A stretch of 64,000 bases of DNA from Trichopria drosophilae (GCA_030407085.1 CM059582.1:158496501-158560500), one strand, 5' to 3'. Positions 1-11,258 are shown, numbered from the stretch's first letter. Made by a program: numbers and translations. The notes: generated by a model not told the origin, from the letters alone.

Positions 1-1431
1 GGATAATTTTAGCTAGATTCTCGTCAACATCTCTACCAGGGTAGTGATAATGTGCATGTGAGTTAAGTCTCGACGCAAACAACAAAAACATAATTACATG
101 ATATTAATTTTTTATGAATTAAGGTTCTGATAGTATATTATCCTATTCAAATCTGCTTTGAAGGTCCATATGTCGTGAAAATGTTAGTACTAAAGTTAGT
201 CGTAAATTGAAGCGTTCTCCATAGTATTTTTATGCTTTTTCACTCTGCAGCTTTTCAAATGCTTAGGATTAGCAAAAGAGCTTGCGACCACAAGAAAGAA
301 AATGGCGAAATGGTGGAAAGGCGGAAGAGCAAGAGGCGAAAGAAAAGCAACGGAAAACACGTCTAGCTAAGACAGTAGAGTGAAGAGGTATCCAAGCACT
401 CCAGCGTCGCAGTGAAAGGATTTGTTTTACTATCTCGTTTGTTCTCGAACAGCATTTGCACTTTACCGCCGTATATTTAAGCGGCGTTAGTTTTATGGCG
501 AAAATCTTGACAAAAAGTCATTCCTGGACAAACAACAGAGCTTGTTGACTTTCCGATTTGAACAATGCGCCTGAATGGGAGCATCTTTGTTCTCATAAAC
601 TTGCCACAATTTTCTATCGTTCTGTCGAATCCGACGACTGTCGTTCGCCTAGTGCTTCCGGTTGGTTGGTTGCTAGAGCAATAACGACAAAGTTGGGACC
701 TTTCGTTTCCCCCAATCGTCGACGGAATCAGCTCGTAAATGTTTAGAACCGTGCACTCGGGCGTCTGCACATGTGTGCGAGCATTCATACGGCTACACGG
801 GCCTTGGTAATGATTATAGATGTATCTACTCGCGAACGTTCGTTGCGAACGACATGCAAACGCGCAGATATTCCACATAAACACCGACAGAGTACTACGA
901 AAGCAATCGGATCAAATGCCAGTGAAACAGATCTTTGCGCCCCTAACCCGACGCGAAGGCGTTGTGCAAATTCTACCGGCTGCTTGTCGTCGAGAAACCT
1001 GGTACGGGGGATAACCGAAGGCGTTATGATTATTGCCGTCTACGGAAACGAGGCCTGCTAAGTATACGGGCTCTCAAATACGAAATTCTAGTAATATTGA
1101 TTATTGCATTAAAATCTATACAGGAAACACGAGGACCTGCCAGTAATGCGATTAAGTGGAATTCATTTTCTCGTGTTTTATAGCTATTCCTCGTAGTTTC
1201 TTGTTGTATTGACAAAACAAGTATGAAGCAAGGATAATTCGTACAAAAAATTCATTACTCATGCTCGTAAGACTAGATCTGATTACTTGGTTAAAAACAA
1301 ATATAGCCTACTACTTCGGAAGTTATAAGAGGAGTATGGCTTATGTAATAAATGTACGCAGATTAAGGAGTCGAAGCAGGTATTAAACATTTTTTTGGAT
1401 TACACGGGTCTACAAATAGAGGGTCTTGGAT
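1..1431. other. non-coding, CpG-richer block 290-1060
   Basis: No gene is recognisable. Positions 290-1060 are richer in G+C and CpG than the flanks, so open frames occur there on both strands (for example a 135-codon minus frame at 477-884). The frames overlap each other and resemble no family, so I treat them as composition effects. Positions 33-41 carry CTACCAGGG, the inverted form of the terminus of the 5725-5841 element, perhaps the end of a truncated copy. Confidence 0.5.
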
Positions 1432-2155
1432 GTTGTCGGGAAACTGTGGGTCATTTCCGACGTAATTGTATGCATGGAATCCAAACTCGAAGTCAGAATT
1501 GGTCCATTACGACAGGTTGTTGAGATATTTGAGGTCATGTACTCGAAAAACGCGTTATTTTGCTATGTTTGAGGTTACGTACAAGACGCAACAATTTTTT
1601 TTGCCTTCTGCACTATTTGCATCTTTTAGTACTACCTTTACCCTTCAAAATGAGGTTTTATTCGATCACCTAAGATTTTTTATTTCAATGTTACGGCCAT
1701 TTTGAAATTACGAGACATATTCCATTAACGTTATCAAAAAAACAGTCACAATACTGAAACGTGATTTTAGTTATTAGTATCCATATTTTATATAGTTGTT
1801 TATGTTTATATACGTTTCATGACATTTAATTTGACCTTGAGCTTGTTCTCCAGGAGCATTTCAATGTAAATTTGTTTACATCTATATCGTAATTTCAAAT
1901 CAAGAAAAGTCGTAATGGAATTCTGCGCATCCCATATTAAAGAAAAAGAGTAGTATCACATGATCCAATGAAAGGAAAAACTCCTCAAAATGTTGTGTCT
2001 TCTGTACATGACCTCAAAAATAGAAAAAAAAACGCGTTTTTCGAGGAAATAACCTCAAATACCTCAAAATCCTGACGTGATGAACCACTTCTGACTTCGG
2101 ATTCTGATTTTACGTACAAAATTACGTCAGAAATGACCCACAGCTTCCCAACAAC
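1432..2155. mobile_element. non-autonomous DNA transposon with ~169-bp inverted arms
   Basis: Left arm 1432-1600 and right arm 1986-2155 are inverted copies of each other over roughly 169 bp. Shared blocks include CTGTGGGTCATTTC near the ends and CTCGAAAAACGCG deeper in. The ~385-bp interior holds no transposase-like frame; the 79-codon plus frame at 1466-1705 only reads through the left arm. Long TIRs with a short non-coding core are typical of non-autonomous cut-and-paste elements. Several mismatches and small indels between arms indicate an old insertion. I could not define a target-site duplication or the superfamily. Confidence 0.7.
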
Positions 2156-2223
2156 AAAACCATGTTGACCTGTGTTATCAAAATGGAACCAACAATTCCA
2201 GGAACAAATTGTTGATATTAAGG

Positions 2224-2945
2224 GTTGTTATAAGAAAAATATATCCTCAGGATGTCCACATGATATCAAAAAAAAAAAATACGAATATCATAGAGATCAC
2301 CAGAGGATGTTTTAAACATCTTTAGGACATCCAAGGGATATAAAAAATTCCCCCTTTTCCAATATCTTCGAAGATGTCCAGAGGATATCCATAGCTTATC
2401 CATAAGCTGAATCATAACGTTATGTAATTCTTATCGGACCTTTTTTCAAAATGTTATTATAATGTAAATCAATATAAGTCGTTTAATGCGATTTAATTAA
2501 CAGAATAAACGATCTCGTCACCAATGATAGCAAAAATGAGAAAAAACGGAATAGAACTCACGGAAAAAAATGTTCAGAGGATACAGCCAGAAATATGGTT
2601 ACTTCTGGAAAAAATATAGCTGGATTTGCCATATTATGGCTGAAATAACCATATTTCTGGCTGTACCCTCTGTACATTTCTTTCCGTGCTCTTTGAACTT
2701 TGAAGACTCTCTCTGAACTAACAGAAAATTTTAATATTATATTATATACAAGACACCTCTTGTCTGGTGAGGATGTCAAACGTGAAACCACGATATCCAC
2801 CAATAGTCCGTGGCCGAAAACTGGTATTCACCCAACTGGTCGAGTCTATTGACGCTTAGAAAATAGACGGCATTTCAGCAACTGGACAATAAAAAATCCC
2901 TGGAACACGAAATTACATAACACTTCCTTCTGTAATAAGATAACC
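2224..2945 (+). repeat. dispersed repeat, copy A (interrupted)
   Basis: Two blocks, about 2224-2420 and 2755-2940, match in the same order and orientation a shorter interval at 46688-47115. Shared strings include AGGATGTCCACAT, CATATAAAAAATTC (with a change) and TGGCCGAAAACT followed by TGGTCGAGTC. Between the blocks this copy has about 300 bp absent from the other, including the 2559-2688 palindrome, consistent with a nested insertion. No coding capacity is seen. Family unknown. Confidence 0.65.
2559..2688. mobile_element. 130-bp palindromic MITE-like element
   Basis: Arms 2559-2601 and 2646-2688 (43 bp each) are close inverted copies beginning CACGGAAA and ending TTTCCGTG, around a 44-bp centre. 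The repeated CAGCCAGAAATATGGTTA core is on both arms. It lies inside copy A of the dispersed repeat and is missing from copy B, which supports insertion as a unit. Non-coding; an 81-codon minus frame across it is incidental. Confidence 0.75.
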
Positions 2946-2953
2946 AGAATATT

Positions 2954-3137
2954 AGTTTTCAACCTGATGTGTTTTGCGCAGAGGATGGAGAAAAACTGTC
3001 AGATAAACGTGTTCTCTCAATTTGAGACAATCATTGGTAACGCGGTTGCTATGGTTTGTTGTTTTTTTTAAATGAGCGGGGTTTTTGACAGTTTTCCTTC
3101 AACCTCTATGCAAAATACATGTAGTTGGAAAATGATA
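2954..3137. repeat. imperfect foldback element
   Basis: Left arm about 2956-3003 and right arm about 3085-3133 are inverted relatives, sharing TTTTGC, AGAGG and AAAACTGTCA in matching order. The loop is about 80 bp and non-coding. Arm identity is lower than in the neighbouring palindrome, so it is older or a chance-enriched low-complexity pair. Confidence 0.5.
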
Positions 3138-3173
3138 ACAAAGCAATTTTCAATTAATTTCTGTGTACCTTAT

Positions 3174-3470
3174 TCATATATGGGATATCCCTAGAACTGT
3201 TAACTTTCGTGCGGGTGAGTGGTTCAAGACCTTTCCCATGACATATTTCATATAGTAATAGCATAAAATACAAGAAAGTCCATTCTTTAAAGTCGGTTTT
3301 ATATCATTTAAACATACGAAAAGTTCGGTCAAATATTGCTGATACGGTAGTGCAAATATTAAATTTGTTTTCAAGTAAACTGCTATAAATTTACAAAATC
3401 CACAAATAGTATCCGTGCCTTGTGATAGAATGTAGTCTGATTTTCCCTTGCCACAAGCGTAACTACACAT
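3174..3470 (-). other. 98-codon minus frame, Cys-rich start, doubtful exon
   Basis: A minus-strand frame stays open for 98 codons. Its first ~30 residues carry a C-x3-C-x16-C-x2-C pattern (around CSYACGKGKSDYILSQGT), which loosely resembles the GK...GT...C spacing of the plus-strand Cys-rich frame at 3703-3973. The rest is AT-driven and unremarkable. The upstream splice-acceptor context is poor and I see no signal peptide. A second minus frame (3383-3574) overlaps it. Possibly a diverged relative of the 3.7-kb exon, more likely chance. Confidence 0.15.
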
Positions 3471-3702
3471 CTCCCGTCTATCTTATTTGTCAGTCCTCGA
3501 ACTACTTGTATTTTTCCATTTCTTTCTCGCTTGGTCGCTATATAAGTCTCGTAAAGTTGCTGCATAATAAGCATTTAGCTGTCACATCCTATACAGGCAA
3601 ATACAATTTTTTTCTAACCAACTGTCACTGCCAGGTCTTGAGTAAGAAATTTAAGTTAGCATCCCAAAAAGGAGGTTAAAATATTCACTTTCAAAAATCC
3701 AG

Positions 3703-3973
3703 CATCCTATGGAAGGAAGACGTTCCAAGAAAAAATATTGCAAGTAAATGTCAAAATACTAGCAATGTTTGCTGCATCGTTGGAAAGTTTATGGGACAGC
3801 CAAATTCGCTACTAGAAAAAGGCACTTTGAGAACTCTGGACTGTGTCAACAAATTTTGCATCTACTGTATGCGTTTTGAAGATGCTGCGTGCAAAATAAC
3901 TGCTAAAGATGGTAATGGTATTAACTGCACTACAAATACTAGTTGTGTAAAATTTGAGAAATTTGATTCCTAA
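3703..3973 (+). CDS. candidate terminal exon of a cysteine-rich protein
   Basis: Unrecognised. A plus frame is open from 3680 and ends in TAA at 3971-3973; a splice-acceptor-like TTTCAAAAATCCAG precedes 3703, giving about 89 residues. It has nine cysteines spaced C-x6-C-C-x22-C-x4-C-x2-C-x7-C-x11-C-x5-C, with a GK motif after the CC pair. Codon use (GGA AAG, GAC TGT GTC, ATC TAC TGT) looks coding compared with the AT-rich surroundings. The spacing recalls small secreted Cys-rich folds such as single-domain von Willebrand type C proteins, but I cannot match the consensus. The ATG at 3791 would remove the first three cysteines, so an upstream exon seems necessary; no signal-peptide exon was found nearby. 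Confidence 0.4.
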
Positions 3974-5724
3974 CTTAAAATTACTAAATTAAGATAAACT
4001 TAAGATAACAAGAGAACGTAGGTACGCAATATTTTAAATTTTCACAGAGAAATATTTGCTTATACCATAAATTCAAATTACTCATATTGCTTTCGAATGC
4101 GAATTCTTATAAAAAGTCGTTTATTGTATTATTATGAGAAAATGGTCCGATTCTTCTTTCTTTTTTGAAAAAAATATAAAAAATAACTTATTGATACTGA
4201 CATTTTAATTAATCACAGATATTTGTCACAATCTATCATGGCGTAAGTTATTACGCGGTTAAAAACATAAATCAATAGAATCTAAAACATTTAATTAGAT
4301 AAGCTACAACAGTATAAAAAGTAGTCTTAAGTAAAATAGCTGCAGGAATTCGCTGAAAAATGGATGACTATTTAAAGACGTTCGCTAGATCGATTCAGTA
4401 TATATATACAGGTAAGTATGAACGTGCTGGAACGAAAATCCGCATTATCCAGTCTGATCCCTTGCAAATCTTGCTTTATTTCAATTTTACATAAGGTCAA
4501 CAGTTTTCCGTATATAAGGGGAAAAAATATACGGTTGATTAGTTAGGTCGAAATGTATTTTTGTTTTATAATTAAAAATATATAAATCACTCTAACATTA
4601 ACAAAATGTTTCCCTCTAGCTAATGATCTATTACATTTTATAATTGGTAAAATAATTAAGATGGTTTTGGAGATAATTTAAGTGCATTGGAGACGATTTG
4701 GTTAAGTAATATGAAAAATGAACCATATATTAAATTGTGCTTATAAATATTCCGATAAATATAAGATACATCAATACTAAAACTTGAATTATTTATAGTT
4801 TTTTTTAACGCTATCAATTTTGTCAACAGAAACAGTGACATAAATATTATGCTTTTACAAAACATTTCTCATCATAAGTCAGTTGACTTTTTACTTGAAA
4901 GAATTTTCAATATTTCGATATTAAAAAAAAACAATACAGATGGTATAATATACATGATATTCCTCTTAAAATGTTGAATTTGTTCCTATTGCATATTACG
5001 AATAATAATCACAGCTATCGACAAACTATTCGACTAACTTTCGTCACGCACTAGTTCGCAGTGTAACAGAGACATTTAATTAATACCGCGCTTAGAGTAA
5101 TTACATTCTATGAAGACACTATGGAAATCCACTTTACATACATCTTAATCGTTAAGTTTCTGCAAGTTATTTGTTTCTCTGTTAGAAGTGCGTTCAACAC
5201 ATTTTCCAGTTCTGATAAGTATATACAATTAGAATTACATGACAACCACATTCATTTTCTGAAAAGCATGTTCTCTGATGTAATCTTAAAACATTTTTAA
5301 ACGTCGTTGAAAATTTTAATACAATTTATACATTATTGGAACTGAATCATATTTTAATGTGGTACGTTTAACGAACTATCACTGGTAAACATTCTATTAA
5401 CAGATTATTTTTCATATGGTAATAAATAAAACATTCTACCAATTCAAAATATGATTGTTTCGTATTGGTATATTATTCATACACGATGATGTGAAAATAT
5501 TGCCGTATACGTTTGTTGCTAAAATATCAAATACTTGAAATAATTCACGCTTATTGACGAATATAAACAAATCGTGAAAATATAGTATTGAACAATACTT
5601 CAGTAACTGACGAATGTATGTAAAACAGTTATATTTTACGTAGTTAGAAACAGCTAAAAACGTGTCTACATGGCGTTGTTTTAATAGAATGCACTTCTGG
5701 CTAGAGTAAACAGGCTTATACCAC
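3974..5724. other. AT-rich non-coding stretch
   Basis: Nothing is supported apart from the small candidate exon at 4346-4411. The 69-codon minus frame at 4656-4865 is low-complexity and AT-driven. Confidence 0.6.
4346..4411 (+). other. candidate short 5' coding exon
   Basis: An acceptor-like TAAAATAGCTGCAG is followed by 66 bp and a perfect donor GTAAGTA at 4412. Inside, ATG at 4360 (context GAAAAATGG) opens MDDYLKTFARSIQYIYT up to the donor, leaving one extra nucleotide. An in-frame TGA lies just upstream, so this would be a start exon. GTAAGT occurs often by chance in AT-rich DNA and no partner exon was found, so support is weak. Confidence 0.22.
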
Positions 5725-5841
5725 CCCTGGTAGAAATTTGCCCATTTTTTCTTAGATTGGCCATTTCCCTTATCCCTTTAATATGGTAAATAAGAATATT
5801 ATACTAGAATTGTACAAAAAATGTTTTCATTTCTACCAGGG
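5725..5841. mobile_element. 117-bp MITE with CCCTGGTAGAAAT termini
   Basis: The ends CCCTGGTAGAAAT (5725-5737) and ATTTCTACCAGGG (5829-5841) are perfect inverted repeats. The interior is loosely palindromic too, with TTTTTT and CTAG blocks mirrored. A diverged relative sits at 49877. No coding capacity. Confidence 0.7.
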
Positions 5842-7889
5842 AAAATATTACGTAATTTTTTACAATACACAGCATTTATTGGATTTTCATAAAAATTTCA
5901 TAAAGTGCAAATATAATGCTAAATGATTCATTTACTATAACTGATTTACAAATGTAATATTATCTTTGTTATCTGGATACATGAAATGTTAACATAACTT
6001 GTGGCACATGGGCAAATCCACGAAACGTTCAACCTTCATGAGGCTGGATGATTTGACACTGTACCTACAGCATATTTATTTTAACGACTACGTGGTGAAG
6101 TATAATTATATACAATAGAAACCGTATAAAACAGCATTGAATATGTTTAATTTGCATCCTTTCAAATCAGCTCCATATCATTCAATGGGAAGTAAAGCCA
6201 ATGAGACTATCAATTTTATTTTCAATGCCGTCGCTATAACCTCTTACAAAATTACGTTGAGTTTATTTAATAGCCCTCACATTTTATATATTTAATTTCA
6301 AAATTAAAGCTTGCTTCGTAGTAAAAAATGGACATTAAGTCGGGTACAATCTGCAATCATTATTTATTTATTAATTTATTTACATAAACTGTTGAGACAT
6401 GATAACTGCATCGTAATAGGATACAAAAGTAAAAAATAACGCATAGAAACTATGTTTATAATAAATAACTCACACTGGCGATACTTTAAAATAATTTCTG
6501 CGATAGTATACGATTGCCTAATATAAATTTTTAAAAATAGAAGAAAAAAGATTTAAACAAAGAGGAAAGATAAAGAAAAGAAAAAAAAAGGAAAAAAAAT
6601 TATATTCATAACTATAAAGTTAAAAATCGTTAATAAAATTTCGATTTGACAGTTACTTGGAACGGACTGGTATATGAATATGATTTGTTAGCATGCAAAT
6701 ATAATTTATAGAAAAATAATAATAAATTAAAAAAGAAAGAAAAAGGGAAATAAAATATAAAAAAACATAAACAGAAAGCTAAAAAAATATATATATGGCA
6801 ATGCAAATAAATTTTATAATAGAAAGTAAGAAATAAACAAAAATTAAAAAGTAAACAAAAAATTATTATAAAAATTACATGCGTGGCGTTTCATTCAATT
6901 CCCTTCGCACCTACTATTGACTATTTTTACGAAAAAAAAAGAAATTGGTTTTATTATCTAAATAGTATGATTGGACACTGCTGCGTTTTTTAGTGGGTTT
7001 TCCTATTAAATATTAGTCTTGACTAACTAATTTGACATTAAAATATTTAGACATTAAAAAGAACTAGGAAGGATGTCTTCATTTTTTTTGTACCGCGTCT
7101 GTAAATATAACACCGGAATTGCTGTAATTAATGTTATTCTTTTAAAATCACGGAATTAGCGCCATTATATATTGCTTCCACTTTCAAAATGTTGTTAAAT
7201 CTAATAATATCGATTATGTATAACAAAAAATCGTTTTTCGCAGTGTAAACTTATCGAATTTTCGCCTTATACTTGCGGACAGCATTAATGTTGTGTAACC
7301 TTTCGATAAAATTGCTGCAGGATCACAGTGATTGGTTGCTTAAGATAAGCATGATCTTAGTAATTTTTGATACATGAGAAACGAAGAACGAGATCGACCA
7401 CCGGAAATGGTTTGAAGACACCGAATTGAGATGAACGGGACTGTCAAACGCAATAACCATTCGTGGAGAAAATAAAATTACAAGAGAAGTAGTCTTCATG
7501 CGTCTAAAAATCATGTCAAGTCCGGAAAAAAGAGAAATTTATTCCACGTAGGCTCAATGAAAGGCACTATATAAGCTGAAAACCTTCTTGCCAAATGCGA
7601 CTAATCAGGTAAAAAAGAAAACCATATATTCATCAAATTGTAACTGGCCATAAAAAATGGATATATTTCGAGAATTGTGGATTGTGTATAACATCCGGTA
7701 ATTCAGCGAGATCGACTTATTGAAATATCAAATGTGTTAACATAAAGTAATCTTGTTTCATGTTAATGTACCATCACACGTATCAGTAAAATCTTTCAAG
7801 GAAATTATACAGGCGTTTAATTCGGGAACACTTTCGCATGCGGTTTACTACCAGACTTGGCTGTGTCAGATAATGTTTTCAATAGGATA
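5842..7889. other. AT-rich stretch with A/G-rich strand block 6531-6880
   Basis: No gene seen. Positions 6531-6599 are almost entirely A and G on the plus strand, and A-rich purine runs continue, interrupted, to about 6880. Otherwise featureless. Confidence 0.6.
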
Positions 7890-8059
7890 TTCTTCGTTTT
7901 GTCGGTCATTTATTTTGGAAGAATGGTAAAACAAAAATCCGACAATTAGGATTCTACCTGTCCCAAAGAACACCCACAAAGAAAAATAACCCATGTTTAA
8001 TAAAAATCCAATTTCTATTTTACCATTCTTCCGAAATAAATGACTGACAAAACGAAGAA
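7890..8059. mobile_element. 170-bp palindromic MITE-like element
   Basis: Arms 7890-7931 and 8018-8059 are inverted copies differing at about 2 of 42 positions, starting TTCTTCGTTTTGTC. The 86-bp centre is non-coding. High arm identity suggests it is younger than the long-TIR elements nearby. Confidence 0.78.
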
Positions 8060-8094
8060 AGTTCTGTTGAAGATATTTTCACTGCGCTCGGAAA

Positions 8095-8313
8095 AATAGT
8101 ATATTACTCAACGAGGGAGGTAAAATAAAGAATGTCTCAGACTGCGTGTAATTTTTACCCGAGGTGAAGCCGAGGGTGAGAAACAGGCAGTCTGAGGCAT
8201 TCTTTTTTACTTCCCGAGGGAAGTATACGATTTTTCTTTATGGCCGGGAGGATGAGCGGCATCTTTCCTTCCGCTTGCGGGAGGAAAGTTGGTGCTTTCC
8301 TCCCGGTGTGAAG
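8095..8313 (+). repeat. dispersed palindromic repeat, copy 1
   Basis: Matches the reverse complement of 31366-31534 nearly end to end (GGTAAAATAAAGAATGTCTC is shared). The core is a long imperfect palindrome, arms 8111-8145 and 8187-8221, containing TCTCAGACTGC and GCAGTCTGAG. A conserved tail has GGGAGGAT and CTCCCGGTGTGAAG; this copy has an extra ~30 bp inside the tail. A 63-codon frame across it (8164-8355) is not a gene. Confidence 0.75.
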
Positions 8314-8439
8314 AAAAAAAAACATTCAATCTATCAGTTTAATGGTTTGTATTAAAGGACCGCAAGATTCTTTTACGTGATATCTACAAATAGCCAGCGA
8401 GGTGTTATAAAGTATATCTTTCGTATGCATTAAAAATTA

Positions 8440-9240
8440 TTTAAAAATGGAGACATCTGCATCCCACTAGTTTTGAGGTTGCTTTTTCGAATAGCGCTGA
8501 TAAAATTTTCAAAAAATGACGTTTAACACAGCTTTTTCAAAACTGTTGAAAAAACGCCGTTTTTAAGTTATCATTAGTTTTTTAAAGACAATTTTCACTA
8601 TGATACTGGTTTCTGAACACCGGTTAACCTATCAGAAACATGTTCATGATGTTTTACTTTAAAAATATGCATACACATATTTCATTTTTTGTCGATGTGG
8701 GATTTAAAATGGTGCTTGAACATCAATATTTTTTGTAAGTGGACGTGGATGACTTTGAATAGGATTTACACGAGTAGATAAAAATTATTGGAGTAAATAA
8801 ATACAACTTGCATATGAAAAGACTCGAAGAACAATTACTTCTGTACTGCACTGCATCAAACTGTAAAATCAAAACGAGAAAATATTGTAAATCATGTTCA
8901 TTAGATTAGTGCTGTACAATTCTTCAATTTTGTAAATTTGTTGTTGTCCAAACGCCATTTTTAAATCCAAATCAACAAAATTCAAAATATGTAAAAGCAG
9001 ACATTAAAAGTAAACATAACGGGAATACGTTTCTGATAGGTTAGAAGTTGATAAAAAAAAGGTATCATGGTGAAAATAGCTTTCTAAACAAAATCGTAGC
9101 TTCAAAATGGATTTTGTTTAAATGTGTTTGAAAAAAAATGTGTGAAACAACATGATTTTTTTTTTTTAAATTTACATAACGCCATTGGAAAAAGCGACCT
9201 CAAAACTAGTAGGATATGGAGATCTCCATTTGTAAAAAAA
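8440..9240. mobile_element. ~800-bp element with ~200-bp terminal inverted repeats
   Basis: Left arm 8440-8640 and right arm 9028-9240 are inverted relatives. Shared blocks are ATGGAGA at the ends, CTAGTTTTGAGGT, and AACCTATCAGAAAC at the inner edge. The ~390-bp core has no long frame. Interpreted as a non-autonomous DNA transposon; arms have many substitutions, so it is old. Superfamily and target-site duplication undetermined. Confidence 0.7.
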
Positions 9241-9959
9241 TTTTATCTCATACAAAAATGATGCTAAAATCCGTGTGCAATTTGTCAGTATAAGGACGTT
9301 AAAGAGTTAAATAATAGTACCTACTTTTCGTATTAAAGATGTAAAATAAAGTTTTGCGCCCTTTTTTCAGGCGCATTTAGATACTAGTATTTTACCCTGG
9401 GTACGCGTAACTATCGTTGGAGTAATATGCGAAAGACCTGGATTCAGATCCCATTAACAGTCAAGTTTTATAATTAAATGTTTATCGATTTTAGTAAAAT
9501 TTATAGTGGTATATTGAATGCATAACTAAATAAAAAGAATTGATAATAAATCTTCTTATATTTTTATATCTATTTTTTAGTTCCGGATCAGATTTGTGAC
9601 GGTATCACAGATATTACACCGTACCTTACTTTTCGGTAATAAGATGGTAAAAATATATCTCCACATCTTATACACATATAAGACAGCTATTCATATAACT
9701 TGATTAATGAAGACATAATAAGCAAATAATCATATACTCGTTTTTTTGGGATCCTTGAAATTTACATTAATGTCTTAAGGTAATGAATGGTGCTTAGAAA
9801 GTATAGACTGTGATAATAAACAGCAGTAAATAAAGAGAAATAATTAATGCATTCCAGATCGTTAAATCATTTATCGTAATTTATACCCAACAAACGAAAG
9901 TATAATATTGCTTCGAATAATAATTTAATACCTGGAAATATCAATTTACTGTAAAGTAC

Positions 9960-10440
9960 CATTGTGCGGTTCGCATCGATGCACGTTCTCAAGAATATTT
10001 GGGGCCGGAATGTTCTTCGTTCGCGTCAAGTTCGATATATTTATGTACGCTACTAATAAACAGTAATAATGGAAGGAGCTCACGTTTCGCTCATGACCCG
10101 AAATCGGGACTGCTAGGGAAAGATGTTCGGTCGTAAATCCAATTTACTTAGAAATCCGCCTGGAGAACTATACTCGCACGACTGCCGAACCTCTCCAGCA
10201 GTCCTGCATAATTTAGCCCCCATTAAATGAAGGAATCGCGCGAATGCCCTTAGCCCCAAAACTAATTGTTTGGACCAAAAGTGGTATGGCAAGAAACGTG
10301 GGAGGTTCGAGTTTGATCAAATGATCGGCAAAACCACGTCTTCTACTGCCGCCACCGCGGACGCGCTCTGTTCTACATACCGATCGCTCATACTAATGCG
10401 CAACTTAAACTTATGTGCCTTACCGAGGTAAAAACCGTCA
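9960..10440. promoter_or_regulatory. CpG-richer island with homeodomain-type cores
   Basis: This ~480-bp block is clearly richer in G+C and CpG than its surroundings but is broken by stops in every frame. It holds homeodomain-type cores (CCATTAAATG, ACTAATTGTT, CATAATTTA), making it a candidate conserved enhancer rather than an exon. Function is inferred only. Confidence 0.3.
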
Positions 10441-11241
10441 CGCCAATAGAGGATCTAACTAAAGTAAAGACAAGAATTTATCGAATTAGATCATATTACT
10501 AGACGTAATATATAAACGATAATGCCTGCAATTCTAAATTTCACTTCGATTGTTAAAAAAGTACTCAGTTTAATGCAATGAATCGAGAGAGTAATATATT
10601 TCAATGAAACTCAGAGCGCATGTGGATACAAATTGTTAAACGAACAATAGCTCTGGTATCTATGTATTATAAAGAAAAAATATAATGAATGGAACCATGA
10701 AAAAATGTAGGAAACAGTTGCAAAATTGAATAATATTTATGTATTTATAATAATGAAAGTAAGAAAACTTGTTACGTCAATTTTACTATGTTCTGAACTG
10801 AACTGAAGAGTTGTTTCTTCAATGGCGAAATATTTAATAAATACGAAGCAAACCTTAAAACGTATTAGCTTTACGGATGTAAAATACCTTAAAACTTTTC
10901 AAAAGTCTTACCATTTCACGAAAACTCATAGAAAAAGAAGAGTGTTTGCCTGTAGTATAGTATACCACTTCCCGAGGTATTTTTCAGCTTAATAAAAAGA
11001 AATTCAAGTAGTGTTAGGTTAGCTTTCGCCGTACTAATTCGACGATAATAATATTACTTTGACCCAGACCATAGGTCTGGATTATCTGGCATAGGTTCTG
11101 AATTATCTTTAGTGCTTCACCCATATCGGTATTATTATTATATATGAAATATTCCGCTTTTTTCTTATAAATGAGCTATTGTCAGCGATTTATCACATGC
11201 TTTGCATTCACCCAATTGGCATTTAGGTGTTGTATTTATGA

Positions 11242-11258
11242 ATATATATATATATATA
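11242..11258. repeat. (AT)n microsatellite, short
   Basis: Uninterrupted AT dinucleotide run of about 8 units. Confidence 0.9.

Noticed and set aside
477..884. 135-codon minus ORF as a gene
   Set aside because: Overlaps plus-strand frames in a low-stop CpG block, no domain and no splice or start context.
9395..9455. tRNA or tRNA-derived SINE (GGATTCAGATCCC as a B box)
   Set aside because: No convincing A box, anticodon arm or acceptor pairing could be found.
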